Shown: positions 51,788 to 59,905 of the stretch, piece after piece
Position numbering within the stretch: position 1 is the first letter of the stretch
Layout: each line of letters starts with the position of its first letter
From: Oscillospiraceae bacterium
GTDB lineage: Bacteria; Bacillota; Clostridia; Oscillospirales; Ruminococcaceae
Direction of reading: 5' to 3'
DNA: 60,046 nt
Assembly: GCA_022508885.1 (NCBI GenBank)
Contig: JAFLUG010000005.1
Coordinates: forward strand, 1-60,046
Made by a program: the position numbers and the translations under genes
The notes under the pieces: model-generated
Told to the model about the DNA's origin: nothing
The model's database searches: none
The model's input: the letters and a program-made list of their open reading frames with translations, nothing else

Positions 51788-52309
51788 ATGGAAAGATTTT
51801 GCCCTAAATGCGGTTCGCTTGTTGAGGGAACGGGTGCGTTCTGCCCGTCCTGCGGAGAGAGGCTTGAAAGCGCGGTAAGCCTTGAAAAGCCCGATGTTAT
51901 GCCGAGCACTTCTCAGGGTATCATGCCCGGTACTTCGGATCCTATCGTAAACAATACCGCGTCAAATACATACAGTCAGAACAGCCACACCGCACAGATG
52001 CCCAACTACCCGCAGAGCTACAACAGCGTAAGCGCGCCCGCCGAGGAAATGACAGTAGGACAGTGGGTACTTACGATTTTCTTGTCGTCGCTCGGAATTA
52101 TCGGCATCATTTTGCTGTTTGTGTGGGCGTTTGGTTCTTCCGAGCCTACGGCGAAGAAGAATTACGCGCGCGCTATGCTTATCTGGGAGGCTATAGCGCT
52201 GGGAATCGTTATCCTGTTCTACGCAGCGATGTTCGCGTGCAGCTTCGGAATGCTGGGTACACTGTTTGATGATATGTATTATAATTACGCGATGATAGGT
52301 ATGCTGTAA
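51788..52309 (+). CDS. Zinc-ribbon membrane protein
   Basis: 173 residues. An N-terminal zinc ribbon (FCPKCGSLVEGTGAFCPSCG; four Cys) is followed by a Ser/Thr/Asn/Pro-rich linker (about 45-85), and two membrane helices (WVLTIFLSSLGIIGIILLFV; AIALGIVILFYAAMFACSF). This layout is common in Firmicutes and has no assigned function. A second protein of the same general plan is encoded at 58267. It has its own strong promoter and a strong terminator (52355-52395). Confidence 0.82.
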   Translation: MERFCPKCGSLVEGTGAFCPSCGERLESAVSLEKPDVMPSTSQGIMPGTSDPIVNNTASNTYSQNSHTAQMPNYPQSYNSVSAPAEEMTVGQWVLTIFLSSLGIIGIILLFVWAFGSSEPTAKKNYARAMLIWEAIALGIVILFYAAMFACSFGMLGTLFDDMYYNYAMIGML

Positions 52310-52354
52310 TAAGTAGGAGCTTTTCCGACACACTTTGTTTTATCGTAATAATAA

Positions 52355-52395
52355 AAACCACCGTATAGGGCGATAGCCTTACGCGGTGGTTTTTT
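52355..52395 (+). terminator. Terminator of the zinc-ribbon gene
   Basis: AAACCACCG (52355-52363) pairs with CGGTGGTTT (52384-52392), followed by TTTG TTTG. Confidence 0.9.
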
Positions 52396-52402
52396 GTTTG
52401 AA

Positions 52403-52432
52403 TTAACAACTCAGACTGTTGCGGCATAAAAT
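52403..52432 (+). promoter_or_regulatory. Candidate promoter of a structured RNA
   Basis: TTAACA (52403-52408), 18-bp spacer, TAAAAT (52427-52432). Transcription would start close to the outer arm of the structure at 52442-52532. No ORF follows on this strand. Confidence 0.45.
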
Positions 52433-52441
52433 GCTTTTGCA

Positions 52442-52565
52442 GGGTATAAAAACCACAGCCGCGCCAACGGTGGCAAAGCCTGTGCGATGCCCGCGAATAG
52501 CCTGAGGCTTACAACGGCTGTTTTAAATACCCAAAGAGGCGCGGAGGCAGAAGCTTTCGCGCCTC
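52442..52565 (+). ncRNA. Candidate structured non-coding RNA
   Basis: Nested helices: GGGTAT (52442-52447) with ATACCC (52527-52532); ACAGCCG (52455-52461) with CGGCTGT (52515-52521). Inside are a GCCA-ACGG-TGGC hairpin (52463-52474) and a second branch closed by GCCT (52478-52481) and AGGC (52505-52508). An 8-bp hairpin, 52536-52543 with 52558-52565, follows; it could end this RNA or the opposite-strand operon. The sequence did not match any RNA family I recognise. Confidence 0.4.
52536..52565 (-). terminator. Terminator-like hairpin of the ppk1-tag operon
   Basis: GAGGCGCG/CGCGCCTC, 8-bp stem, 16 bp after the small-ORF stop on the minus strand. The T-tail is weak (TTTGGG). Confidence 0.5.
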
Positions 52566-52581
52566 ACACTTTACCGGGCGG

Positions 52582-52713
52582 TTACTGTCGGATATAGATA
52601 CCCTGCTCTTCCATATAGTCCTCAAGCTCCTGCTTCATATCGCGGATCTTTTCCTCGTCCTGCGAGATCTTTTCATTCTGCTTTTGCTCTGCGGTTTTCT
52701 CTTTATCGTCCAT
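52582..52713 (-). CDS. Small charged hypothetical protein (43 aa)
   Basis: 43 residues starting MDDKEKTAEQKQNEKISQ, rich in Lys, Glu, Asp and Gln, predicted to be one amphipathic or coiled-coil helix, ending EEQGIYIRQ. A near-perfect GGAGGTG ribosome site stands 6 nt before the ATG at 52713, which argues that it is really translated. In-frame codons further upstream lie within tag. It is the third gene after ppk1 and tag, 31 bp from tag. No family recognised. Confidence 0.68.
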   Translation of the reverse strand: MDDKEKTAEQKQNEKISQDEEKIRDMKQELEDYMEEQGIYIRQ

Positions 52714-52744
52714 TCTGTTCACCTCCAAGGCTCCCCGAAAAACA

Positions 52745-53305
52745 TTATTTTCCCTTATAACAGTCACAGCCCATTATGTGACCGTTAATTATCCCGATCG
52801 CCTGCAAGTATGAGTATATTATGGTTGAACCAACAAACGCCATTCCGCGCTTTTTCAGGTCTTTGGATATCTCGTCCGAAAGGGGAGAAGTAGTGCGGAT
52901 ATCACAGCTCTCGAAAATCACCTGTCCGTTTGTAAAGCCCCATATATAAGCGTCAAACGAGCCAAACTCCTTTTGAATGCCAAGAAACACGCGGCTGTTT
53001 GTAACGCACGCCTTGATTTTACGCCTGTTTCGGATAATCGGCTGAGAAAGCAGCCATTCGCATTTTTCTTCGTCATATCTGCTTATCTTTTCGGCGTCAA
53101 AATCGTCAAACGCCTTTTTGAAAGCGTCACGCTTATTCAGTACGCATTCCCATGACAGTCCCGCCTGAAAGCCCTCAAGGATAAGCAGCTCGAAAAGCAT
53201 TCGGTCTGAATGCTCCGCAACTCCCCACTCGCTGTCGTGATATTTCACATACAGCGGGTTTTTCATATTTACCCAGAAACAGCGGTTTACTATATTCTCA
53301 GCCAT
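52745..53305 (-). CDS. tag: DNA-3-methyladenine glycosylase I
   Basis: 186 residues. RCFWVNMKNPLYVKYHDSEWG, LEGFQAGLSWECVLNKRDAF and the C-terminal zinc-binding His/Cys segment (INGHIMGCDCY) are family hallmarks; the usual N-terminal Cys is at position 8. It removes 3-methyladenine from alkylated DNA. It overlaps the ppk1 stop by 8 bp. Confidence 0.95.
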   Translation of the reverse strand: MAENIVNRCFWVNMKNPLYVKYHDSEWGVAEHSDRMLFELLILEGFQAGLSWECVLNKRDAFKKAFDDFDAEKISRYDEEKCEWLLSQPIIRNRRKIKACVTNSRVFLGIQKEFGSFDAYIWGFTNGQVIFESCDIRTTSPLSDEISKDLKKRGMAFVGSTIIYSYLQAIGIINGHIMGCDCYKGK

Positions 53306-55424
53306 ATTGCCTTCTTCTTAGCCTGACTTTCCGGACCTTAACTCTTACCGGCTCCGAATCGGCGCTGTCATATGCCTCTTGTTCGTCCGCTGTATTCGAG
53401 GCAATATACGCCTGCTCGTAGAAATAAGCCTGAGCGTTCAGGGCGGGCATACCGTTCGGTTCAACGCGGCGGTACTTCCCGTCGGACATAAGCTCTCTCG
53501 CCTTTACGTTATCCTGCATACAGGTGTTGAAAATGTTGCATACCCTGTCCGCAAGCGCCTTGTCAAGAACAGGCGCCGCTACCTCGACTCTGCGCTCGGT
53601 GTTTCTGGTCATAAAGTCCGCGCTCGAAATATAGACCCTGCGGCGGTCAGTCTTGCCGAAAATATAAATTCTGCTGTGCTCGAGAAAACGCCCTACGATA
53701 GAAATTACACGGATATTTTCAGTTTCTCCCTGAATGCCGGGGATAAGACAGCATATCCCTCTTATCAGCAGCTCTACCTTTACTCCCGCCTTTGAAGCCT
53801 CGACAAGCTTTACGATAAGGTCTTTGTCCGTAAGCGAGTTTATTTTTATCCCGATATAGCCGTCGCTTCCGTATGTTATCTCGTTGTCGATAAGCCCCAC
53901 AAGACGGCTCTTAAGCCCCTTGGGAGCGACAAGCAGCCTGTTTGTGCTTGTGACTGTGCTTTCCTCGGTCAGAGCGTTGAAGACCACCGAAGCGTCCGCG
54001 CCTATTTCTCGGTTCGCCGTCATAAGCGTAAGGTCGGTGTACAGCTTTGAGGTCCGTTCGTTGTAGTTTCCCGTGCCGACCTGCGTGATATAGCTTACGT
54101 CAGATCCGTCGCGCAGGGTTATAAGCAGCAGCTTTGAGTGGACCTTAAGCTCCTCAAGCCCGTATATTACATTAACTCCCGCGTCTTCAAGCTGTTTAGA
54201 CCAGCCGATGTTGTTTTCCTCGTCAAACCTTGCTCTAAGCTCCACAAGAGCCAAAACGTCCTTTCCGTTTTCAGCCGCCTTGTTAAGGGCGTTTATTATC
54301 TTGCTGTCGCGCGCTACGCGATAGAGCGTAATTTTAATTGAAGAAACGTTGGGATTGACCGCCGCCTCGTCAAGCAGTCTGATAAACTGGTTTATGTTCT
54401 CGTACGGGTAGCTCAGCAGTATATCCCTGCGCTTTATCTGCTCGATAAGCGACACGCCCCGCATGACAGAGGACGGCTGACGCGGGGAAAGATGCCCGAA
54501 AAACAGGCTCTCTTCATTTTCGAGCCGCTGTTCAAGCAGGTTCATAAATCCAAGCGAAAGCGGCGTCTTCTGCTTGAAGACAAAGGATTTTTTCACGTCG
54601 AGCACCTTTGTCAGAAGCTCCACGCTGTCGCTGTCGGGATTTCCCCGGAATTCAATGCGCACGGGACGGAGCTTCTTGCGCTTTTTGATAAGCTTTGACA
54701 TTATGTCGCGGAAATCAACGTCGTGGTCAAACAGCGCCTCATCAATGGGAATATCGGCGTTTCGCGTTACCCTGAAAATACAGCGCGACTGAATGACAAA
54801 GTTTGAAAACGCCTGCTTCGCGCAGTGGCTGATTATCTCCTCTATAAGCAGAAACTTTCCGCTTTTCGGCAGGAAAACCGCTCTCGGAAGATTTTCGGGC
54901 ACGGGCAGGATGCCGAAGGTGCTGCGTGTCTCGGTCTTTTTGCGTATCTTGCAGCCGATGTATACCTCTCCGTTTTTGAAAAACGGAACGGGATGTTTTT
55001 TATCCACAAGTCCCGTAAACAAAAGCGGCAGCACCTCGCGCATGAAATACGCCCTGAAAAACGCGTCCTCCTGGGGCGTAAGAGCGCTTTCGGAAAGATG
55101 CTCGATGCCGTATTCCAAAAGCCCGTTCATTATATTTTCATACGCTTTGTCCTTTTCCGGAATAAGCTTTCTTACGCTCTGAGCTATCGCCGAAAGCTGT
55201 TCCTTGGCGGTCATATTCGTCTTGTTGTCGCGGTCCTTGGGGTCGTAGTTCATCTTGTCAAAAAGACTGCCGACTCTTATCATAAAAAACTCGTCGAGAT
55301 TAGAGCAGAAAATGCTTACAAATCTCAGACGCTCGAAAAGCGGAGTGCTTTCGTCAAACGCCTCTTCAAGCACCCTCTCGTTAAATTTCAGCCACGAAAG
55401 CTCGCGGTTTTCGTAAAAGCTCAT
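53298..55424 (-). CDS. ppk1: Polyphosphate kinase 1
   Basis: 708 residues. The opening FYENRELSWLKFNERVLEEA is diagnostic. Two phospholipase-D-like domains hold the catalytic histidines: KVHSKLLLI (the phosphorylated His) and the later LEHSRIYIFG. The segments YTDLTLMTAN and IRGICCLIPG match the family. It makes polyphosphate from ATP reversibly. A GGAGG site precedes the ATG. It heads the ppk1-tag-small ORF operon; upstream is the palindromic element at 55471-55618. The C-terminus is basic (VRVKVRKVRLRRRQYG). Confidence 0.96.
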   Translation of the reverse strand: MSFYENRELSWLKFNERVLEEAFDESTPLFERLRFVSIFCSNLDEFFMIRVGSLFDKMNYDPKDRDNKTNMTAKEQLSAIAQSVRKLIPEKDKAYENIMNGLLEYGIEHLSESALTPQEDAFFRAYFMREVLPLLFTGLVDKKHPVPFFKNGEVYIGCKIRKKTETRSTFGILPVPENLPRAVFLPKSGKFLLIEEIISHCAKQAFSNFVIQSRCIFRVTRNADIPIDEALFDHDVDFRDIMSKLIKKRKKLRPVRIEFRGNPDSDSVELLTKVLDVKKSFVFKQKTPLSLGFMNLLEQRLENEESLFFGHLSPRQPSSVMRGVSLIEQIKRRDILLSYPYENINQFIRLLDEAAVNPNVSSIKITLYRVARDSKIINALNKAAENGKDVLALVELRARFDEENNIGWSKQLEDAGVNVIYGLEELKVHSKLLLITLRDGSDVSYITQVGTGNYNERTSKLYTDLTLMTANREIGADASVVFNALTEESTVTSTNRLLVAPKGLKSRLVGLIDNEITYGSDGYIGIKINSLTDKDLIVKLVEASKAGVKVELLIRGICCLIPGIQGETENIRVISIVGRFLEHSRIYIFGKTDRRRVYISSADFMTRNTERRVEVAAPVLDKALADRVCNIFNTCMQDNVKARELMSDGKYRRVEPNGMPALNAQAYFYEQAYIASNTADEQEAYDSADSEPVRVKVRKVRLRRRQYG

Positions 55425-55470
55425 TTTCCTGACCTCCGATTATTTTATTAGTAGTTTGTTTTGCGGATAT

Positions 55471-55618
55471 AGCGTTGTTTTAAGCGGAGTTATTTAAATA
55501 GAAATTTCAAAACCGCACACCGCTGTGCAGTGTGCTATCCAATCGGCGCTTCTCACTTCGCTTCGCTTCGTGCTCAGTGCCGATTGATTTTTGAAATTTC
55601 ATGCTTCGTTATAACGCT
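55471..55618. repeat. 148-bp nested palindromic element
   Basis: Outer arms AGCGTT (55471-55476)/AACGCT (55613-55618); middle arms of 12 bp (55501-55512/55589-55600, GAAATTTCAAAA and its complement); inner arms AATCGGC (55541-55547)/GCCGATT (55579-55585); and a side hairpin GCACAC (55515-55520)/GTGTGC (55530-55535). A TTCGC-type short repeat fills the tip. It lies between prfB and ppk1, both on the minus strand. It looks like a MITE-like or structured RNA element. Confidence 0.7.
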
Positions 55619-55642
55619 GTCTGAAAAATATGCTTAACACGT

Positions 55643-56755
55643 TCAGCCGCTTTTCTGACTCTGCATCTTAAGGAAAGCGTTTATAAATCCGTCCAGATCT
55701 CCGTCCATTACCGCATTTATATTTCCGCTCTCAAAGCTTGTGCGGTGATCTTTGGCGAGTGTGTAGGGCATAAACACATACGAGCGTATCTGGCTGCCCC
55801 ATTCGATCTTGAGCTGTTCGCCCTTTATGTCGCTTATCTTGTCGAGATGCTCCTGCTCTTTTATCTGCACGAGCTTACTCATCAGCATCTTCATCGCGAA
55901 ATCACGGTTCTGTACCTGCGAGCGCTGCGTCTGACACGCCGCGACAAGCCCCGTCGGCTTGTGGATAAGGCGCACCGCCGAGCTTGTCTTGTTTATGTGC
56001 TGACCGCCCGCTCCGCTCGAGCGGAACACTTCCATTTCGATGTCCTCTGGTCTTATCTCGACCGAAACATCCTTTTCAAGCTCGGGCATCACCTCTACCG
56101 AAGCGAAGCTCGTATGGCGTCTTCCCGCCGCGTCAAAAGGCGAAACTCTCACCAGACGGTGAACTCCGTGCTCGCTTTTTAGAAAACCGTATGCGTTATA
56201 GCCCTCGATGTGGATAGAGGCGCTTTTAATTCCCGCCTCGTCGCCGTCGAGAATGTCGAGTATCTCGGTCTTAAAGCCGTGAGAATCCGCCCACTTGGTG
56301 TACATTCTCACCAGCATCGACACCCAGTCCTGAGCCTCCGTGCCTCCCGCGCCCGCGTGGAAGGAAAGAATGGCGTTTGAGCTGTCGTATTCGCCCGTAA
56401 GCAGCGTAGACAGCCTCATCTCGTCAAGCGAGGTCTTTACCGTTTCCGCCAGCTCTTTTACCTCAGGGAGCATGCTCTCGTCGTTTTCTTCTTCCGCAAG
56501 CTCTATCATCGCCAAAACGTCGTCTCTGTTCGTGCAGAGCCTGTTGAACTGCTCGATAGTCTGCTTATAGCGCCCTATCTGCTGTAGGATAGCGCTTGAT
56601 TTTTCGGCGTCGTCCCAGAAATTCGGCTCGGTAGTCTTCATTTCAAGCTCGTCGAGCTTTATCTTTACCGCGTCTAAGTTAAGAGCCGAGCGAAGCTCTT
56701 TAAGCTCGTTTTCAAGCCCTTCCATTTCAAGACGCGTTTCATCGTACTGTATCAT
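55643..56755 (-). CDS. prfB: Peptide chain release factor 2
   Basis: 370 residues, full length. The GGQ motif is in RSSGAGGQHINKTSSAVRL, and the stop-codon recognition region lies in the preceding domain. It releases peptides at UAA and UGA. In many bacteria prfB needs a programmed +1 frameshift near codon 26; here the N-terminal region (LENELKELRSALNLDAVKIK) is read straight through without an in-frame UGA. The ATG follows AAAGGATAA. The promoter is at 56884-56912 and the leader holds an inverted repeat. Confidence 0.96.
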   Translation of the reverse strand: MIQYDETRLEMEGLENELKELRSALNLDAVKIKLDELEMKTTEPNFWDDAEKSSAILQQIGRYKQTIEQFNRLCTNRDDVLAMIELAEEENDESMLPEVKELAETVKTSLDEMRLSTLLTGEYDSSNAILSFHAGAGGTEAQDWVSMLVRMYTKWADSHGFKTEILDILDGDEAGIKSASIHIEGYNAYGFLKSEHGVHRLVRVSPFDAAGRRHTSFASVEVMPELEKDVSVEIRPEDIEMEVFRSSGAGGQHINKTSSAVRLIHKPTGLVAACQTQRSQVQNRDFAMKMLMSKLVQIKEQEHLDKISDIKGEQLKIEWGSQIRSYVFMPYTLAKDHRTSFESGNINAVMDGDLDGFINAFLKMQSQKSG

Positions 56756-56883
56756 AAATTATCCTTTCGTTACTGTGGTTTAGTGTTCTGTCCGAATAAA
56801 GACAAGCCCCGTCAGTAACGTCTGTGTATCGAATAAGTTCGCATATAATTCAGCCTTTCGGTTATTTTTCGGTCAATATATAT

Positions 56884-56912
56884 ATTATACAACTTTCAGC
56901 CGAAAATGTCAA
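56884..56912 (-). promoter_or_regulatory. Promoter of prfB
   Basis: Minus strand: TTGACA (56907-56912), 17-bp spacer, TATAAT (56884-56889), a perfect consensus. The leader is about 120 nt. Confidence 0.86.
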
Positions 56913-57020
56913 GACAAGAAGTAATGAGTAAGCTTACGTCAGATTATTTCTCACTCACGCCCACGTCCGCGCACAAGCGCGGAAGAGAGCGTATATGTAT
57001 ATGTGCATGCGTTTGCATGA

Positions 57021-57051
57021 AAAAACGCGCCCGAAAAGCTCCAAGCGCGTT
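57021..57051 (-). terminator. Terminator of the aldolase gene
   Basis: AACGCGC (57024-57030) with GCGCGTT (57045-57051); on the minus strand it runs into TTTTTT. Confidence 0.85.
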
Positions 57052-57078
57052 TAATATCTTTAATATCTGCCCGCCTTA

Positions 57079-58056
57079 TCAGTAATTCTCAAGCAGCTGC
57101 TTGTAAAACTCGCTGTAGTCTCCGCGCTTTTCGGCGGTAAACTGCATTGCCTCGCGCGGGTGTCGGTTGAGCTGTCCCGTCATCATGTACTGCAGGTCAA
57201 AGCCCCAGACAACGCCCGATTCCCTGAGCGGGACCATATACTTTTCGATAAATCCGAGCGTCGGGAAAATGCTGTATTTAGGATTCTTGAGGAAGCCGAG
57301 CAAAAGCTCCATAGCGCAGTTTCCCGCGCCGCGTCCCATCGCGAGCGCCGTTGCGTCGAGATATGAAACTCCCAGAGACAGCGTTTCGATAGTGTTCGCA
57401 AATGCCAGATTCTGGTTGTTGTGACCGTGAAATCCCACCTTTTTCCCGTTTGCCTCGGCATATTCGAGATATTTTGAAGCAAGCTCTCCCGCGTTTTCGG
57501 GAAACAGCGAGCCGTAGCTGTCCACAAGGTAAATTACGTCGACCGAGCTTTTGGCTATCATGTCGAGCGCCTCGTTTATCTGATTCATGCTCGCCTGAGA
57601 AACAGCCATTATGTTGCAGCAGGTCTCATAGCCGAGCTTGTGAAAATGTTCTACCATCTCTACCGCCGCGGGGATCTGGTGTATGTAGCAGGCCACGCGA
57701 ACCATATCAATAACGCTTTCGGACTTTGGAAGAAAATCCTCTTTATAATCACAGCGTCCCACGTCCGCCATGACCGAAATTTTCATATCGGAAATATTAT
57801 CGCCGACAATAGCGCGGATATCCTCTTCATCGCAGAATTTCCACTTTCCGAATTCCTCTTTTTTAAACATGTTTTTGCTTGCTTTATAACCGAATTCCAT
57901 ATAGTCTATACCGCTCTTTATATTTGCCTTGTAAAGCGCGGTCACAAACTCGTCGGTAAATTCAAAATTATTGCACAGTCCGCCGTCGCGGATAGTCGCG
58001 TCAAGAACCTTTACGTCTGTTCTTACGCTCATCAGATTACCTTTTCTGTCCGGCAT
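57079..58056 (-). CDS. DRE-TIM metallolyase (HMGL-like) aldolase-family protein
   Basis: About 325 residues. The superfamily start VKVLDATIRDGGLCNNFEF holds the catalytic Arg-Asp; VDSYGSLFPE and KVGFHGHNNQNLAFANT (HxH metal ligands) follow, and LDATALAMGRGAGNC is the G-rich signature. It resembles 4-hydroxy-2-oxovalerate aldolase and isopropylmalate synthase-type enzymes but has no partner gene nearby, so the substrate is open. Two starts are plausible: ATG 58056 behind AAGAGGTG and ATG 58032 behind AAAGG. The promoter and an inverted repeat lie upstream. Confidence 0.87.
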   Translation of the reverse strand: MPDRKGNLMSVRTDVKVLDATIRDGGLCNNFEFTDEFVTALYKANIKSGIDYMEFGYKASKNMFKKEEFGKWKFCDEEDIRAIVGDNISDMKISVMADVGRCDYKEDFLPKSESVIDMVRVACYIHQIPAAVEMVEHFHKLGYETCCNIMAVSQASMNQINEALDMIAKSSVDVIYLVDSYGSLFPENAGELASKYLEYAEANGKKVGFHGHNNQNLAFANTIETLSLGVSYLDATALAMGRGAGNCAMELLLGFLKNPKYSIFPTLGFIEKYMVPLRESGVVWGFDLQYMMTGQLNRHPREAMQFTAEKRGDYSEFYKQLLENY

Positions 58057-58098
58057 TTTTCGCACCTCTTAGATCAAATTTTTAGATTATTTCACGCA

Positions 58099-58121
58099 TT
58101 GTCTAATATCTTTTTAGACAA
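58099..58121. promoter_or_regulatory. Inverted repeat just downstream of the aldolase promoter
   Basis: TTGTCTAA (58099-58106) and TTAGACAA (58114-58121), 8-bp arms, 7-bp spacer. It covers about +5 to +28 of the minus-strand transcript predicted from TATAAT at 58133-58138. Operator or leader hairpin. Confidence 0.5.
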
Positions 58122-58132
58122 CACCCATATAC

Positions 58133-58160
58133 ATTATACCACGAATTTTGAAAAAATCAA
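58133..58160 (-). promoter_or_regulatory. Promoter of the aldolase gene
   Basis: Minus strand: TTGATT, 16-bp spacer, TATAAT (58133-58138). Confidence 0.7.
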
Positions 58161-58202
58161 GTACCGAATTTTACGAATACAAGAACTTTTTATAAAAATC
58201 CC

Positions 58203-58231
58203 TTGCAATTAGCGGGGAAATATTGTATAAT
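58203..58231 (+). promoter_or_regulatory. Promoter of the large zinc-ribbon gene
   Basis: TTGCAA (58203-58208), 17-bp spacer, TATAAT (58226-58231), 35 bp before the ATG. Confidence 0.82.
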
Positions 58232-58266
58232 TGTTAAAGAAAGATTTTGAGTTTGAGGTGGTCTGT

Positions 58267-59799
58267 ATGATTTGTTCCAAATGCCAGCATGAAATTCCCG
58301 ACGGTTCAAAGTTCTGCGAGTATTGCGGAAGCCCCGTTGTGACTGAAGCTCCCGCCGGGCAGGCCGCAGAGGAGCCCGCGTTTATTGCCGAAGAACCCGC
58401 GGTCACCGCACAAGCGCCGTCGGTTGTTACTCGGGAGCCCTTGGATAATTCCCCGACAAGCGCGGACTCAAATACAGCAGAGCCGGAAAACGCTTCTGAA
58501 AACAGTGTAGACGCGATCTTGGCGGAGACGTTCACTTCTCATTCCGCAACGGCTGTTCTTGATAAAAACAGTCAGGACCCTCAGAATCCCGAAAGCGGCT
58601 ATTCCGGGCCGCAGAGCGCGGAAAAGATCGAGAGGACCAAGAGCGTAAAAAAGCTCAACTTTCCCGCTTCGGTCGCGGTCTGCGTCGCGTTCGGGCTGCT
58701 TATGACAGCGTTTTCGGCGGCTTCGGTGGCGGTATCCTCCGTTAGAAAAACACTCGTGAGGGGCGCGGTCTCCGAGCAGATAGAAGAACTTGATATCGGA
58801 GATATCGTTATCGGCGATACCGATCTTGCCGATGAGATAGTTGATAAAAGAAAACTTTCCGATGATTCGACGATAAGCGACGTTGTGAAAATAACCCTCG
58901 AGGATTACGAAAAATACATACTGAGAGGAATGTTTGAGGAAAACAGCGTCACCGTCGCGGATATCCAGAACATTGATAATGTCGATCTTAACGGTCTTGT
59001 CGGAAGGATCGACGGCGTAAACAGCATAAACGACCTTGATATCGACGTTATAGTCGAAAATCTGTCAAAGCTTGATAAAAACGAGCTGAACGCTATTGTC
59101 AACAAGTACTCAAAAGAGGATTTCCCCGAGCTTACCTTTGAGATCGATAAAAGAAAAGTTGAGGATCTGCTTAATAAAAGCAACTCTCCCGCTAAGGCAT
59201 ATATCAGCGATGTTGTAAAGGCTTATGAAAACTATATGCTTACGGGTGAGGACACAAAGCCGTTTACCGTATCAAAGCTGAATACGTTTGCGCAGGAAAG
59301 CGTAGGCTATATTCTCGAGGGCATGGACAGCTCGTATGTTGATGAGATAAACAAAGAGATGTCACAGGTAGTCAGCGAAAACAAGGCTATGCTTAATTCC
59401 TACAACCCGTCCTCTTTTTTCGGAGTTTTCGGAAGCATTCTGCCCATGTCGCTTTCGACAGTCACGGTCTTTGTTTCTCTGGGGCTTGCGGTCGTTTTCG
59501 CGGCAGTTGCGGCGCTTATCACCAAGCGTATCGACGCGGCGGGAATTACTCTCGGAGTTTCGTTTATCATTACGGGCGGCGCGGCGTTCGCGGTAAACGC
59601 TCTTCCCGCAAATCTCGCGCAGTTTACGGGGCTTGACTATCGGATAGTAAGCAAAACGGCAGCTAACATCGTAAAGGAAACGTTTGTCGGGGACTTTACC
59701 GTTATGGGAATACGCTCTCTGGTTGTCGGAGTTGTTATTATCGCGGGAGTTGTCGCGACAAAGTTCGTTATGCGCGCCGTAAAGAACAAAAAAGGCTGA
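58267..59799 (+). CDS. Zinc-ribbon membrane protein with large external domain
   Basis: About 510 residues. An N-terminal zinc ribbon (MICSKCQHEIPDGSKFCEYC; four Cys) and an acidic low-complexity linker (to about 125) face the cytoplasm. One membrane helix (SVAVCVAFGLLMTAFSAASV) leads to an external region of about 230 residues rich in Asp/Ile/Val (DIGDIVIGDTDLADEIV), then three C-terminal helices. No known domain is recognised in the external part. ATG 58267 lies 6-7 nt behind GAGGTGG; an in-frame codon at 58231 overlaps the promoter. It resembles sensor or cell-envelope proteins of Clostridia with unknown role. Confidence 0.8.
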   Translation: MICSKCQHEIPDGSKFCEYCGSPVVTEAPAGQAAEEPAFIAEEPAVTAQAPSVVTREPLDNSPTSADSNTAEPENASENSVDAILAETFTSHSATAVLDKNSQDPQNPESGYSGPQSAEKIERTKSVKKLNFPASVAVCVAFGLLMTAFSAASVAVSSVRKTLVRGAVSEQIEELDIGDIVIGDTDLADEIVDKRKLSDDSTISDVVKITLEDYEKYILRGMFEENSVTVADIQNIDNVDLNGLVGRIDGVNSINDLDIDVIVENLSKLDKNELNAIVNKYSKEDFPELTFEIDKRKVEDLLNKSNSPAKAYISDVVKAYENYMLTGEDTKPFTVSKLNTFAQESVGYILEGMDSSYVDEINKEMSQVVSENKAMLNSYNPSSFFGVFGSILPMSLSTVTVFVSLGLAVVFAAVAALITKRIDAAGITLGVSFIITGGAAFAVNALPANLAQFTGLDYRIVSKTAANIVKETFVGDFTVMGIRSLVVGVVIIAGVVATKFVMRAVKNKKG

Positions 59800-59865
59800 G
59801 AAATGACTAAAAATCGTTGAATCGAAATAGTCTTGAACTATTTGTTTTCGTTGCTGAAATAGATT

Positions 59866-59891
59866 GCGAGAGAACCTGCCGGTTCTCTCGC
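59866..59891 (+). terminator. Terminator-like hairpin of the zinc-ribbon gene
   Basis: GCGAGAGAACC (59866-59876) with GGTTCTCTCGC (59881-59891), loop TGCC; tail GCTCTTT is only moderately T-rich. Confidence 0.65.
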
Positions 59892-59905
59892 GCTCTTTCC
59901 AGCGG

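Larger units (their letters stand above)
56756..57078. other. prfB upstream region and aldolase 3' region
   Basis: 323 bp without a gene. It holds the prfB leader with CGTTACTG (56768-56775)/CAGTAACG (56813-56820), the prfB promoter and the terminator of the aldolase gene. Confidence 0.75.

Noticed and set aside
52463-52474. GCCA-ACGG-TGGC hairpin as a mini-ykkC (guanidine-II) riboswitch
   Set aside because: The class needs two ACGR-loop hairpins upstream of a transporter or carboxylase gene; only one is here and no gene follows on that strand.
55643-56755. Programmed +1 frameshift in prfB
   Set aside because: The reading frame is continuous through the usual site and no in-frame UGA occurs there.
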